64,000 bases of DNA from Heracleum sosnowskyi (GCA_030848705.1 CM061238.1:45981133-46045132); one strand, 5' to 3'; numbered from the stretch's first letter, positions 44,005 through 56,000 are shown. A program made the numbers and translations. The notes: generated from the sequence alone by a model not told the origin.

Positions 44005-46819
44005 TTTGTGTGATGCCTGTCAAAAAGGGAAACAGAAGAAGGCATCATTCAAAAGCAAGACAGAGTCATCAATTGTCCAGCAGCTTGAATTACTTCATAT
44101 GGACCTATTTGGCCCTGTAAATGTTATGTCCATCTCAAAGAAGAAATACTGTCTTGTGATTGTTGATGATTTTTCTAGATTTACATGGACTTTCTTTTTG
44201 CACTCTAAAGATGAGGCAAGTGAAATCATTATCAATCACATCAAGATGGTAAGCAATCATCCTGATTTCAAAGTAAGAAGGATTAGGAGTGACAATGGGA
44301 CAGAATTCAAGAATTCGAGCATGAAGGTGTTCTGTGAAGAAAATGGTATCTTGCATGAGTTTTCAGCAGCAAGAACACCACAGCAAAATGGTGTAGTTGA
44401 AAGGAAAAACAGAACACTTATTGAAGCTGCAAGGACAATGCTAGATGAATCAAAGTTACCTACATATTTTTGGGCTGAGGCAGTTAACACAGCTTGCTTT
44501 ACTCAAAATATTTCTTTGATTAATCAGGCCAAGGGAATGACCCCTTATCATCTACTCAAAAGAAAGAAGCCACTATTAGATTTTCTTCATGTCTTTGGAT
44601 GCAAGTGCTTTGTTCTGAGAAATCAAGCTGAGCATTTGGGGAAATTTGAAGCAAAGGCAGATGAAGCAATATTTGTGGGATATGCAGCAGGGAAAGCTTA
44701 CAGAGTCTATAATCTCAGAATCAACATTGTTATGGAATCTGTACATGTTGTTTTTGATGATCTCAAAATACAAGGTCTCTGTGATGAAGGTTTCCATAAA
44801 AGTCTCTCTTTTGAGAATGAGGAAGGAGAACAAGTGAATCATGATAAGGCTACTGAGAAACAGCCTAAAGTTGTTGTATCTAGCACAGATGAAAGCAGCA
44901 GTGAAGATGAAATTGCTGCATTAAGGTTAAAAAGGATAGCAGCTAGCAGACCAAATGGTCATTTCGTTGACAGTCATGATGGTGGATTCGTTGACAGTCA
45001 GAATGAGCGTTTCGTTGACAGCCAAAACGGTCATACCGTTGATAGTCATAGGAATGCTTCTAGAAGTGATCAATTAGGGACAACAAACTCAGGGGGAGTT
45101 TCTCAAGGACAAATATCCAATCAAGGCAATCATGATCATGAAGCTACGTCTTCAAGAGCAAATCTACCTCCCTCAAGGAAATGGACTAAAGATCATCCCT
45201 TTGAACTTATTATAGGTGATGTTTCTTCAAAAGTCCAAACTAGAAGAGCAACTCAAGAAGAATGTCTATATAGTAGCTTTCTGTCTCAAGATGAGCCAAA
45301 GAAAGTTGAGGATGCACTTCTAGATCCAGATTGGGTTTTAGCCATGCAAGAAGAGCTAAACCAATTTGAGAGAAACAATGTTTGGAAGCTGGTGCCCAGG
45401 CCTAATGACAGGAGTGTTATAGGCACAAAGTGGGTGTTCAGAAACAAGATGGATGAAAATGGCATAGTCACAAGGAACAAAGCTAGACTGGTTGCAAAAG
45501 GCTACTCACAGGAAGAGGGAATTGATTTTGATGAAACCTTTGCTCCTGTTGCAAGACTAGAAGCAATAAGGATTTTCCTAGCCTATGCAGCCCATGCCAA
45601 TTTCAAAGTCTATCAAATGGATGTGAAGAGTGCTTTTCTGAATGGGGAATTGGAAGAGGAGGTGTATGTAAGTCAACCTCCTGGTTTTGAAGATGATGAT
45701 TTTCCAGACTATGTGTACTTCCTTCTCAAAGCACTCTATGGTTTGAAACAAGCACCTAGAGCCTGGTATGACACTCTCTCACAGTTCCTCCTTGAGAATC
45801 ATTTCACTAGAGGTACTGTAGATAAAACTCTTTTTCACAGGGTTGTAAATGGCTCTACTTTACTTGTTCAAATTTATGTAGATGATATAATCTTTGGGTC
45901 TACAGATGTGAAACTTTGTCAAAAGTTTGCCAAGCTTATGCAAAGTAAATATGAAATGAGCATGATGGGAGAATTAACTTACTTTCTTGGTCTTCAAGTA
46001 AAGCAAGTTAATGAAGGCATTTTCATTAGTCAAACAAAATACATTCATGATTTATTAAAGAAATTTAACCTAATGGAATGCTCTACTGCCAAAACTCCCA
46101 TGCCTACTGCCACCAAACTTGAATTGAATACTAAGGAAAAATCTGTGGACATTTCAAGTTACAGAGGCATGGTAGGCTCACTTTTATATTTAACAGCTAG
46201 TAGACCTGATATTATGTTTGCTACATGTCTATGTGCTAGATTTCAGGCTGATCCTAGAGAATCCCATTTAGTTGCTATTAAAAGAATTTTCAGATATCTC
46301 AAAGGAACACCAAACCTTGGCATTTGGTATCCTAGAGAATCTGGTTTTGAACTAATTGGTTATTCAGATGCAGATTTTGCAGGATGTAAAATTGACAGGA
46401 AAAGTACAACTGGAACCTGTCAATTCCTAGGAAACAAGCTTGTGTCATGGTTCAGCAAGAAACAAAACTCAGTTTCTACCTCCACAGCTGAGGCTGAGTA
46501 TATTGCAGCTGGAAGTTGTTGTGCACAGATTTTATGGATGAAGAATCAACTTCTTGATTATGGATTAAGAGTTGAGAAAATTCCTATTTTCTGTGACAAC
46601 ACTAGTGCCATTGCCATTACTGAAAATCCAGTGCAGCATTCAAGGACCAAGCACATTGACATCAAGTACCATTTCATTAGAGAACATGTTATGAATGGTA
46701 CTGTGGAGTTACATTTTGTTCCAAGTGAACAACAACTTGCAGACATCTTTACCAAGCCACTTGATGAATCAACATTCTCAAGATTAGTAAGTGAGCTAGG
46801 TATGCTAAATTTCTCTTAA
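44005..46819 (+). pseudogene. pol: Element D pol, 3' part (integrase, RT, RNase H), separated by element E
   Basis: Resumes in the integrase zinc finger (CDAC) in the frame matching 33514. Catalytic residues: D in HMDLFG (44100), D in RSDNGTEF (44290), E in GVVERKN (44400). A linker (about 44860-45170) holds four copies of the family motif (TTCGTTGACAG, reading VDSQN) and a GGGGGAG tract (45092). RT has YVDD at 45875-45886. RNase H has DADFAG (46367) and the EAEYIAA region; it ends at TAA 46817-46819. No lesion other than the E insertion, so it is broken only as a unit. Confidence 0.94.
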
Positions 46820-47359
46820 TTATTTTTGAGATATTTGCAAGTTAAAATGCAGCCAGAAACTTGCTATGTTTTTTTGTGAATTAATTTTCTTAGGAAAAAG
46901 TGAAATTTTGTCTAAGTCAAAATTACTATGTCAACGAAACGAACCATTTCGTTGACAGTCTTAGCAGTTTTCTGGGTGTTTCGTTGATAGCTCTTTTATA
47001 TCAACGAAACGCAGCTTTATCAACGAAATAAGACGGGACTTTAACCGCCCAATCCTGATTCGTTGATTTAGCGCTTTTAATCTGAACCGTTGTAATTTGA
47101 CACGTCTTTTACCACGATCTATGCATACACCCCTGTAAGTATAAATCATGGTAATACTTTAAAAGTAACGGTTATATTTTTAAGCCAATCCAGTAATTTA
47201 CATTTATTATTGGATTCATTTTCTGAGAATTTTTGGGGGAGTATTTAAGAAATTTTATTTTCATTATTTCTTTTTACCTGTTCTCAAAAATTCCAAAGGC
47301 TTTTTCTCTCTTCTTCTCTCTAACAAGCAATTCAGTTCGAAGCTTTCCTTTAATCAACA
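46820..47359 (+). promoter_or_regulatory. Element D pol-ORF2 spacer with inverted motif copies
   Basis: No gene. At 46930-46956, GTCAACGAAA and its perfect complement TTTCGTTGAC face each other across 7 bases; further copies lie near 46979, 47001, 47018 and 47060. A pyrimidine-rich tract (about 47300-47325) ends in AATTCAG at 47335, shortly before the ORF2 ATG, and may be a splice acceptor for ORF2 mRNA. A possible hairpin or paired binding site; function inferred. Confidence 0.45.
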
Positions 47360-50300
47360 ATGGCACCTATAGTCAAGCTTATGTCTGCTGGAGGGTTCAT
47401 CTATGAGAAGAACAACTCCATCCCTTTTGTTGTCAAGGAAAACCCGAATAGCCTGTTCTTCAAAATGATGGATTTCATGAAGAATTGCAAGTTGAGCTAT
47501 GCAATGTTTCACTCTACACCACTCTACAATGAGATAATCGAGGAAATTTGGACCTCATGTGAGTATAGTGGAACAAACTGCACACTACAATTCACCCTTC
47601 AAGGTAATGAGTACATAGTTAATTCTGATGTTTTGCAAGCATGTTTACATATTCCTGATAATAACTGTGATGCTTTGCCTACTAACACTGAAATAACTAC
47701 CATGCTAAATTCTATAAACTACTCTTTGCCTACTGATAATCTGGGTAGAATAATTAGGAGAGGTTTGGTTAGGGAATACAGTTATTTAGCTGATGCATTC
47801 ATTAAGGTCTTTTCTGGAAAGATTAGTAATTTTGATGCATTAACTAACTCTATGTTAATTCTCCTAACCATGCTTCTAAATGATAGATATCACAACTTTA
47901 GCACCCAACTTATGTATGAAATTGGTGCTAAGTTGGGTGACAAAGCAAATAGGAAGAAAAATATCTATTATGCTAGGTTTCTGATGATGTTGGCTAACCA
48001 TGTTAGTCCAGCACCATTAGTTATCTCTAACCCTAATGCCAGGTTTGAGTGCTTTGTGCAAGAAAAGAGAGTATTGACAGACATACTGAGGCTGAACCAC
48101 AATGGTGATGTTCCAGTGGTGTATCTGCCAATCATTGAGGTAACTACTACTATCCCTGTTAGTGTAGCTAACACCTCTACTGTTTTACCTTCCAATGTTG
48201 CTATGGAGTCTGTAGCTGTGACACAACAGGCTCCTGCCCTAGCAACAAAACCAAAATCAAAGAAATCCTCCAAGCCAACCTCAGGTGCTTCTCAAAAGGC
48301 ACCTGTTGTAAAAACTACCACACAACCTAAGGGGAGTGAGTCTGGAGTTGTGAGAGGTGAGGGAAGGGGTGAACATCAAAGAAACCCCAAGGATAAGGAA
48401 GGACAGGTTAGTGTGTACCAGCCAAGCCCCATTGTGTCTTCCCAACAAGGCACAATGAGTAACATGGATTTAAACACAAGTCTAATTGCATCCTCCCAAA
48501 AGGATGTGATTATTGAAACAAGCTCTCCTCCTAGAGCACAGTCCAAAAGGGTAAGGGACACTTCAAGCCCACAGTCTACATTTTCCCAATACCAAAGGAG
48601 AGTGAAGCAAAAGTCCAAGGGTACACAGGGTGCACACACACTGGAAGCAACACTTCCAGTTTCTCAAATTCAGTTTGATGTAACCCCTATCATTTCTCTG
48701 GGGTTACAGTCCCATTCTCTAAACATCAATCTTGAATTATCTCCATCAAATTCACCAACTCAATCTTTAGATGTGGACATGATCCATACATCTATTCCTG
48801 ATTCTCCAACTCTAATCTTGGAGAAGCCCCACTCTGAAGCTGGTGGCCATCACTTGTTAAGTGATTTGTTGGGCCATCAACCAATTTTTCCTGAAGTTGC
48901 AAGGGGATCTGTGGACCAATCTTTAAAATCAATCACCACAGACTCTACTGTAATTTCTCATTCTCAAAGTGCTTTCTTGACTTCATCAACGAAACAGTCT
49001 ATTTCGTTGACAAGTGTTTCTCCATCAACGGTATCCATACCGTTGACAGTTCAAACTACCATTCCGTTGATAGTTCACTCTGCACCTTTAATTGAAAATC
49101 AAGTTGTTCCCACAACTAGTGCAGATGATCTAGTGGTAGTTGAGACACTTCTAGGACTGAGAGGGAGTGAAACTGAGAGGCTGGCTTGCAGCCAGGCAAA
49201 AGGAGAGAATGTGAGTGAGAGGCTGGCTATTTCTTCCAGCCAGGCAAAAGGAGAGATTGAGAGTTCCACCTTAGAAGGTGAAGGTGAGGGTGTGAGAGGT
49301 GTGAGCCATGGGGAGCCCATGATGCAAGAACAGAGTGGAGAGAGAGAAGGGACTACAGGAGTAATAAGGATGGAAGCAGTCATTGCTAGTGAGTTAATGG
49401 AGGTCAGTGAGGGAGAAAGGGAACTTACTTTCCAAGAGGTTTATCAACAAACTCTGGATAGTATTTCCCTGGATCCTGAGACCTTTACTCATCCTGTGTC
49501 AGCCTATCAAGTTTTGGCTCAGCAGGGCAATGTGGAGGCAGAGAGGTCACTACAACTAATTCACACAACTGCATCAATGCAAAGAGCAAAGGATGCCTTG
49601 ACCAATCTACCTCCAGGGGCTGAAGCAAGTGGAGAATTTGATTTTTCTGATAATGAGGATAGCTTTGGTGACATTCTACAGGTGGCCACTACTGCACAGA
49701 CTGGGACTTCTGTGGTGCCTCCTACACCAAACTGGCTTTCTCAAGATATGCATGGTAGATGCAATTTGGATGCTGCCATCACAAGGCAGTACAATGAAGC
49801 ATATCTAGCTCATGAGTCTGCAGGAGCAAGGGACAAGAAATTCTACAAAGCCATCATGGATTCTCTGGAAATTCAAAGGCTACAAATGTTGCAGACAAGG
49901 ATTGAGGCTACAGAAATCAAGGACTCAATTAGCAACCTTAGGGCTGCTACTGACAGGAGGCTAGATGAAAAGCTTCCTCTTCACACTGTCTCCAGGATGA
50001 CAAGGTTTTTCACCAAGGAACCTGAAGTGTCTTCATCTTTGAAAACTCTTTCCTCTAGAGTGGACAAAGTTGAGGCTACACTTAGTCACATGCAAAAGGA
50101 GCAGGAGAAGCAAACTCAGCTACTCACCCAGCTTCTGGCAGCTCAAGGGCTCCCTATCATCTCACTTGATGCTAACAAAAAGGGGGAGAAATCTAAGGAG
50201 CTAGACATTCAGATTACAAAGGTTATGGTCCCAGCCATCTCCTTACCAGACGAGCCATTAGCAATGGGGGAGTTTCCAAAGAAGAAAAAGGACAGTATTG

Positions 50301-51826
50301 ACCTGATCCAGGAAGCCTCTTTGAGGATGAAACTTGCAGAACAAATCAAGGATCACTGGTCAAATATTGAAGCAAAGGTCAAGAAGCTAGCTGACACTAA
50401 AAAGGTATCATCTGTACAAGCTACTTCAATACCACCATCAACAAATGCAATGGTGACAGTGCAAATGGAGCCACAATTCAGGAGTTCCTATGTCATGGAA
50501 CCCCTTCAGCATGGAGTCCTTCAAGATTCAAGGAATGAGAAAGGACAAGCTTCATGGTTGAGGAATGTGGATGCAAGAGGGATATCTCCAGTATCTCCCA
50601 TAAAACCCAAAGGCAAGAACATAGAAAGGATAGCTTATCCTCCACCAAAGCCAGATGAGTTCAAAGTCTTAGGGAAGCTGATCAAGGAGAGCAAAGAAAG
50701 CAATCATCCAAGCTTAAGGAACAAGAGGGCACTCATCTACAGGGATAACAAGGAAATCTACATTTGGGTTGGTCACCCAAATTTTGCTAAGGCCAAAGCT
50801 GAAGAAAGTGAAAGGGCAGCAATGCAAGCTCTTGCAGTTGCTCAATCACTTGAAGATGAAGAAGCCCTACAGGAAGAAAAGGCCAAGGATAAAGCTAAGG
50901 AAGCTGGAAAGAAGAAGAGAACAAGTCAGCCAAAGGCTAGAGCTAAGAGGAATCTGAACTTTGATGAAGATGATTCTCAAGAAACTGCTCAAGACTCTTC
51001 CACAACAAGTGCACATCAAATTCCTGGTGATCTACCTATTGAGGGAAAGTTGGCTTGTGATCCTGCACATCCTGTCAATTTTCATGATCATCCAATCATG
51101 CCAAAAGAGGAACCTTTTGATTTTGATGAAGCCTACTTTCCAAAGTTCCTGTTAGAGAAGGACCAACCAATGAAGACAAAGAAGAGGTCTGTCAAAGCAA
51201 AGCCTGTTCTTGTGAGAAAGCCACAATCTCAAAAACCCCCTGCAAACCCAGAGGACTGCATGTACATTGCTGACATCAGGGAAGAATCCAGTCTACATCT
51301 TGACTTAGACAACCTGGTGGAAGTAAGGGGAATTGCAGCTTCTCAAAAGTTGCCTGAAAGACTAGTGTTCATATTCAAGGGAGGTAGAGAACAAGTGTGG
51401 CCTCTCTACAGAATTTTAGGAGAAGACTATCAAACACTACTCTCAGTGTTTAGATGCTTGAAAAAGGACTTTGGTTTCACCAAAACAGCCAAGTCTGAGG
51501 TGGTCTCCAAAATCTGTCAGATAAAGGCTAGCTGGAACAAGCCTGAGGCTCTTCCCAGGATACTTAGAGTTCCCTCAACAGGAAAGAAAATCCATCTTCA
51601 ACCTTATTGGATGATGGAGTTTAAGGACAAGGACAATTGCAGAAGATTCTTCAGAATGGAAGACCAGCTGGAGAAGGCATCTAATCAAACTCTAAAGCTG
51701 ATGCAATCCAAGCTTGGTGATCAAGATGAAGAGGAGAAAATCTTCTACAGAAGGCTACAGGTCCAGATTGAGGAAAACAACTCCAAGAGAGGGAAGAAGA
51801 CTATGCCACAAAGAAGTCACAGATGA
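47360..51826 (+). CDS. Element D ORF2, large accessory protein (1488 aa), function unknown
   Basis: ATG at 47360. The N-terminal domain (about residues 1-240) shares order and landmarks with B ORF2 (LSYAM, HIP, SNFDAL, YYARFLM, NH..P). A long Ser/Thr/Pro region follows, with five family-motif copies (48982-49072). Helical stretches near 832-860 and 893-930 look coiled-coil. KKGEK near 940 is encoded by the polypurine run at 50177-50191; the same pair occurs in B and E. Basic segment (KKKRTSQPKARAKR) near 1183; C-terminus basic. No signal peptide or membrane span is evident, so env-like is a positional label only. Confidence 0.88.
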   Translation: MAPIVKLMSAGGFIYEKNNSIPFVVKENPNSLFFKMMDFMKNCKLSYAMFHSTPLYNEIIEEIWTSCEYSGTNCTLQFTLQGNEYIVNSDVLQACLHIPDNNCDALPTNTEITTMLNSINYSLPTDNLGRIIRRGLVREYSYLADAFIKVFSGKISNFDALTNSMLILLTMLLNDRYHNFSTQLMYEIGAKLGDKANRKKNIYYARFLMMLANHVSPAPLVISNPNARFECFVQEKRVLTDILRLNHNGDVPVVYLPIIEVTTTIPVSVANTSTVLPSNVAMESVAVTQQAPALATKPKSKKSSKPTSGASQKAPVVKTTTQPKGSESGVVRGEGRGEHQRNPKDKEGQVSVYQPSPIVSSQQGTMSNMDLNTSLIASSQKDVIIETSSPPRAQSKRVRDTSSPQSTFSQYQRRVKQKSKGTQGAHTLEATLPVSQIQFDVTPIISLGLQSHSLNINLELSPSNSPTQSLDVDMIHTSIPDSPTLILEKPHSEAGGHHLLSDLLGHQPIFPEVARGSVDQSLKSITTDSTVISHSQSAFLTSSTKQSISLTSVSPSTVSIPLTVQTTIPLIVHSAPLIENQVVPTTSADDLVVVETLLGLRGSETERLACSQAKGENVSERLAISSSQAKGEIESSTLEGEGEGVRGVSHGEPMMQEQSGEREGTTGVIRMEAVIASELMEVSEGERELTFQEVYQQTLDSISLDPETFTHPVSAYQVLAQQGNVEAERSLQLIHTTASMQRAKDALTNLPPGAEASGEFDFSDNEDSFGDILQVATTAQTGTSVVPPTPNWLSQDMHGRCNLDAAITRQYNEAYLAHESAGARDKKFYKAIMDSLEIQRLQMLQTRIEATEIKDSISNLRAATDRRLDEKLPLHTVSRMTRFFTKEPEVSSSLKTLSSRVDKVEATLSHMQKEQEKQTQLLTQLLAAQGLPIISLDANKKGEKSKELDIQITKVMVPAISLPDEPLAMGEFPKKKKDSIDLIQEASLRMKLAEQIKDHWSNIEAKVKKLADTKKVSSVQATSIPPSTNAMVTVQMEPQFRSSYVMEPLQHGVLQDSRNEKGQASWLRNVDARGISPVSPIKPKGKNIERIAYPPPKPDEFKVLGKLIKESKESNHPSLRNKRALIYRDNKEIYIWVGHPNFAKAKAEESERAAMQALAVAQSLEDEEALQEEKAKDKAKEAGKKKRTSQPKARAKRNLNFDEDDSQETAQDSSTTSAHQIPGDLPIEGKLACDPAHPVNFHDHPIMPKEEPFDFDEAYFPKFLLEKDQPMKTKKRSVKAKPVLVRKPQSQKPPANPEDCMYIADIREESSLHLDLDNLVEVRGIAASQKLPERLVFIFKGGREQVWPLYRILGEDYQTLLSVFRCLKKDFGFTKTAKSEVVSKICQIKASWNKPEALPRILRVPSTGKKIHLQPYWMMEFKDKDNCRRFFRMEDQLEKASNQTLKLMQSKLGDQDEEEKIFYRRLQVQIEENNSKRGKKTMPQRSHR
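50177..50191 (+). other. Internal polypurine tract in element D ORF2
   Basis: AAAAAGGGGGAGAAA, like the PPT core GGGGGAGA at 52005. Equivalent tracts lie at 57860-57875 in B and at 36074-36090 (minus) in E. Confidence 0.4.
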
Positions 51827-52000
51827 AACATTTGCTCAGACTAGAGGAGCACTTGTGGGCATTAGTCTTGTAAGTCTTGTATTTTTGTCTATAAAGTTTT
51901 GAAGCTTAATACATTTTCTACTTTTGTAATTTATGATGTATCTGAGTGTTTTTGTTATCATCAAGTCTCTTGATTTATGGCTGTTATTCTATCAGTCATA
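51827..52000 (+). other. Element D 3' untranslated stretch
   Basis: Between the ORF2 stop and the PPT; nothing recognisable apart from AT-rich sequence. Confidence 0.5.
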
Positions 52001-52013
52001 AATTGGGGGAGAT
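52001..52013 (+). other. Element D polypurine tract
   Basis: AATTGGGGGAGAT immediately before the 3' LTR TGTTAGG at 52014. Confidence 0.9.
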
Positions 52014-53032
52014 TGTTAGGAATATGTTGTTCTTGATGATAAACATAAAACACTTAGTAGAATTTGTGTAAAGTCATTTTTGTAACTGTCAACGAAATGG
52101 CATGCTTTGCAGCATTCCGTTGACAGGAAGCTCATCAACGAAATGAGTGTTGTAGCAATTGCATTGTACAATACTTCTCAGTATGATAGGCATTCTGTTA
52201 TATGTTTTAGATAGGTTTTCTAAGTCATGTTGACTAAGTACTAGATAGGCAAAATAGGTTGGTTAATTGTAAATATGTTATGCCTTGTAATTTTGACTAA
52301 GTGAAGACATGTCAACGGTATGAAGATTACTCTGTCAACGGTATGGAGTTTACCCGTCAACGAAACGAGGGAAACACCATCAACGGAATGAAGAATGAAG
52401 CTATCAACGAAACACATCTCCTTGCTATCAACGAATCAATGTTGCTTTTTGAACAGTTGACAAAGTGATAGTGACAGTTTACTGAACAGATCTAAAAGGA
52501 GATATGGAAGTGTACTTTGCATTGGAAGCCATCAAAGTGGATACTGGAAATAAGGAAACATTCCAATTTCCAATAAGGCTCTTGGAAATGATTATAATGA
52601 GCATGAAGACAAAAGCAAAGATCTCCAAGGACCATTGGACAAAAGGAATGAAAAGCAAGCTACTGATGGTTACTACTATTATTCTTTAGTTTAACCAAAC
52701 GTAGAATTGTAAACTTGGGATTATATAACCAAGTGTAGCAGTTACTTTAGAAAGAAGAGAAGAAACACAAATAGATAGTATTAGCTATTTTTGAGAGCAA
52801 TTCTTCTCTACAACCTTGTAACTGAGCAGCTGTGTACTTTTGTATCACAGATTATTTCCGCAATAAAAACACTTCAGTTGGATCATCAAACAATCCAACT
52901 GAATTATTTATATCTTGTGTTTTTATTTATTCAGTTCAGTTTTATTTTATAAAGTGTTTAGTTTCAAGAAAATATCAAGAATTGTATTCAACCCCCCCTT
53001 CTACAATTCTGTTAGGTCATTTGGGAATAACA
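52014..53032 (+). repeat. Element D 3' LTR (1019 bp)
   Basis: Same length as 29425-30443, and I found no difference on reading. Ends CA at 53032, followed by TSD GTTTG. Confidence 0.95.
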
Positions 53033-53037
53033 GTTTG

Positions 53038-56000
53038 TACAAAAATACTAATTTTGAAGATAACAGGTCTATTCATAACATTCTCTGAAACCAACAACTC
53101 TGGAAGGTTAGAATAATCAAGGGGTAAGAATGAGCCAACACGCTCAGTCAAGGAATAAAGAACGCACTTCGAGACTTCAACATGGTACCGACTGGATATG
53201 CGGTATAAATAAAACTCATCAAGATAGATATCTCACGACTGCCAATGGAATTAAGGAAGTGGATTTCGACTATTTGGAATCCAAATGAATTAAGAGTAAG
53301 TGATTTCAACAAGATTGAAACCACCATTTATTAATCAACAACCAACAATTTTTACGCAACGAATAACCTGAATATCAGGTCATAACTCACAAGTACAAAA
53401 CATATGGATGTAACTCATCCCAGAAATAAGAATTAATATTAGAATTGGATTTTTAACATTTATCAAATCAAAGGTTGTGCTGCTGGCCAGCCACGCATCA
53501 ACCCCGGACTTGCTTATAGCAAAGTCCTCTACTGGATCCTAGGCCAATCTGGGCCTTAATTTATTCCGACCATAAATATGGCCCGACCAATTACTGGTCC
53601 CATTTAAAAACATTCCAATCCTATATTATATATATATACGTTAGGTGTCAGAACAATTGACAACCTTCCTTCGACAATCAGGTGTCGGAAGAATCGACAA
53701 CCTAATACAACAATTGCTGGAAAACTCACGTTCCAGGAAACAGTTCAATTATGAAGAATCCATTAAGGAATAACAATATAATCTAGTATCGACGAGATCG
53801 ACACAATATGGGGAGGTGCATATGAAAAGTGACAATATAATAAGTATCGACGAGTTCGATGTAACAACTGGGATATAATGAAGAATAAATAATGACATGC
53901 TCAACAAGATTTAGTCTGATATGAAACAGGCATTATGATATCAACAGAATTTGTAACAACTCAATATAGAATAGGGTTCAAAGAACAGGCTCTAGATGGC
54001 CTCAACAGTTCAAATTATCACATCATGGAAGAATTAGTTAAGATTCAACAATCTGGTAAGTGACAAGAAAGCCAAGTTCAAGTTTAATAAAAATTCAGGG
54101 TGAAGTTTATAAATGAAGAAAACAAGGGTTTATTAACTTCTGACAGAAATAGTTCAAGTCCTTCGAACGTATACTTATAATAGATAAGCCTTGTATTTGA
54201 AGGAAGTAAACTAAATCATGCACAACATATATGAATTCGAATCAGGGAATGGATCAGATGATCGCATTAACAAAAGAATGATAATGATACTTGCAAGGGT
54301 GCAGGATGGAAAATGGAATACTTGTAGAACAAGTACCACAACTTCGCAATTTAAAATAACATTTTCAACATAGGGTTCACAAGTTCCCACTCATCTAGGG
54401 TTGGCAATATTCCAACCTAATATTTTAAAATCATGTCTTTTAAAAGAAAGCCTTAGTATACGGCCCATAATTATCTCTTCAATCAATCATTAAAAATATG
54501 AATCTAAGTTCATAAAGTATAAAGAAATACTCGTCAATTTACGAGGTTAAATAAAATACTTGCAGTTCAATGCAAAATAGTCATCATTAAATTTTTAGGA
54601 AAAAGTATGCCAATTGCATAATAATAATTCAAGGAATATCAATCAATTAATAAGCCAGGGTATAAACACTTGCCTCTGGTCCTTAGCTATTTCGTAACGC
54701 TGAAACAATACGATTTCCTCCTTATTCTGTCTTGTCGCACGATTCTCTACTTCCGTCCTTCTTTGCTTTAACGCTCTTGCGAATACCACTAGTCTGCTTC
54801 TACCATTTCGAATCCACGTGCCAGCCTCGATAGTCAAACATGAGACGGTACTTAGTTTTCAACGTATAATCCTCATATTTCATAAATGATTGTAACTTAA
54901 CTTCGACGCACTTACCGATCCTACCGATATCTTTGTTGCATAAACATCCACATCTCAATTGATAGACCAATCGCAATCAACCACATAAGTAATCCACGTA
55001 ACTCGCTTGACGACAATCCCCATACTATAAAAAGTCAACATCCAAGTCAACGGCCTCGTAAATCTCACTTTCTAACATTACCGACAATTTCTATTCCAAC
55101 TACCCCTCGTGATAGTATTAGACACGACCAAATACTCAAACAAGTCTCAACACAATTTATTCGCATGCATGACTCAACAACAGATAATTCATATCATTCA
55201 CATAACACATTTAAACAAGTAACCGGTTACGTATCGGACGCCCGGTCTAATTTACGATATTTAAAACTCAGACACTAGCCCTAGTACGGGCATATACAGA
55301 TTATAAAACACATTACACAACTCATACAAACCATATAGCACTTATAACTATTTTTAAAACATCACACGAAACTTATTTGAATTTTAAATAAGTCATTACT
55401 AATTTTTAAATCAAAAATCGGATTTTTAAATCCAATATAAACATTTAAATGCAATTAAATCAATTAATAAAATTAATTGACACTCTTTAAATGCTCAAAC
55501 TATTTTTAAATAAATAAATAGGCTTGAAAATAATTAAACTAAATTTTAAATTAATTAAATCTAATTAATAATTAATTATTAAGAATTAACTGATTAAAAG
55601 AATTAATCAATTAATTAAATAAATTAATTATTAATCAAAAATAATTAAAATAATTAAATTTAATCAATTTTCGAATTTAAATAAATATTTATGAATTTAT
55701 AAAATTTTCGGAATAATAAAATGTATTTTTAAATCAAAGATATGATTTTTAGAATTTTTAAAACAATTTTTGAATTATTTTAAATATAAAAACCCAGAAA
55801 CACTTTTTCAAAAATGAATTAGGGAAAAATTGGATCGAAACCGGGTCAGGGGTTGGGTAAACGGGTCGCCAAGAACATGGGTGGGTCGCCAAGAACATCC
55901 CGCCGGCGGCGGAGTTCCGGCGAACCATACCCAGATTCCGGCGACTCCAAACGTCTAGCTTTCAATCCCCGAACCACCAAGACTTCACATAACACGATTA

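Larger units (their letters stand above)
29425..53032 (+). mobile_element. Element D: young Ty1/copia Sirevirus, interrupted by E
   Basis: LTR-PBS-gag-pol-ORF2-PPT-LTR, 13.1 kb once E is discounted. TSD is GTTTG at 29420-29424 and 53033-53037. LTRs are both 1019 bp and look identical to my eye. Gag and ORF2 are open. Pol is open on both sides of E, and E with its duplication adds 10490 bp within one codon-continuous frame, so only E breaks it. D lay in the C LTR before E arrived. Confidence 0.95.

Noticed and set aside
47360..51826. Retroviral envelope gene
   Set aside because: Position after pol invites the label, but I see no signal peptide, cleavage site, fusion segment or membrane anchor in D, B or E.
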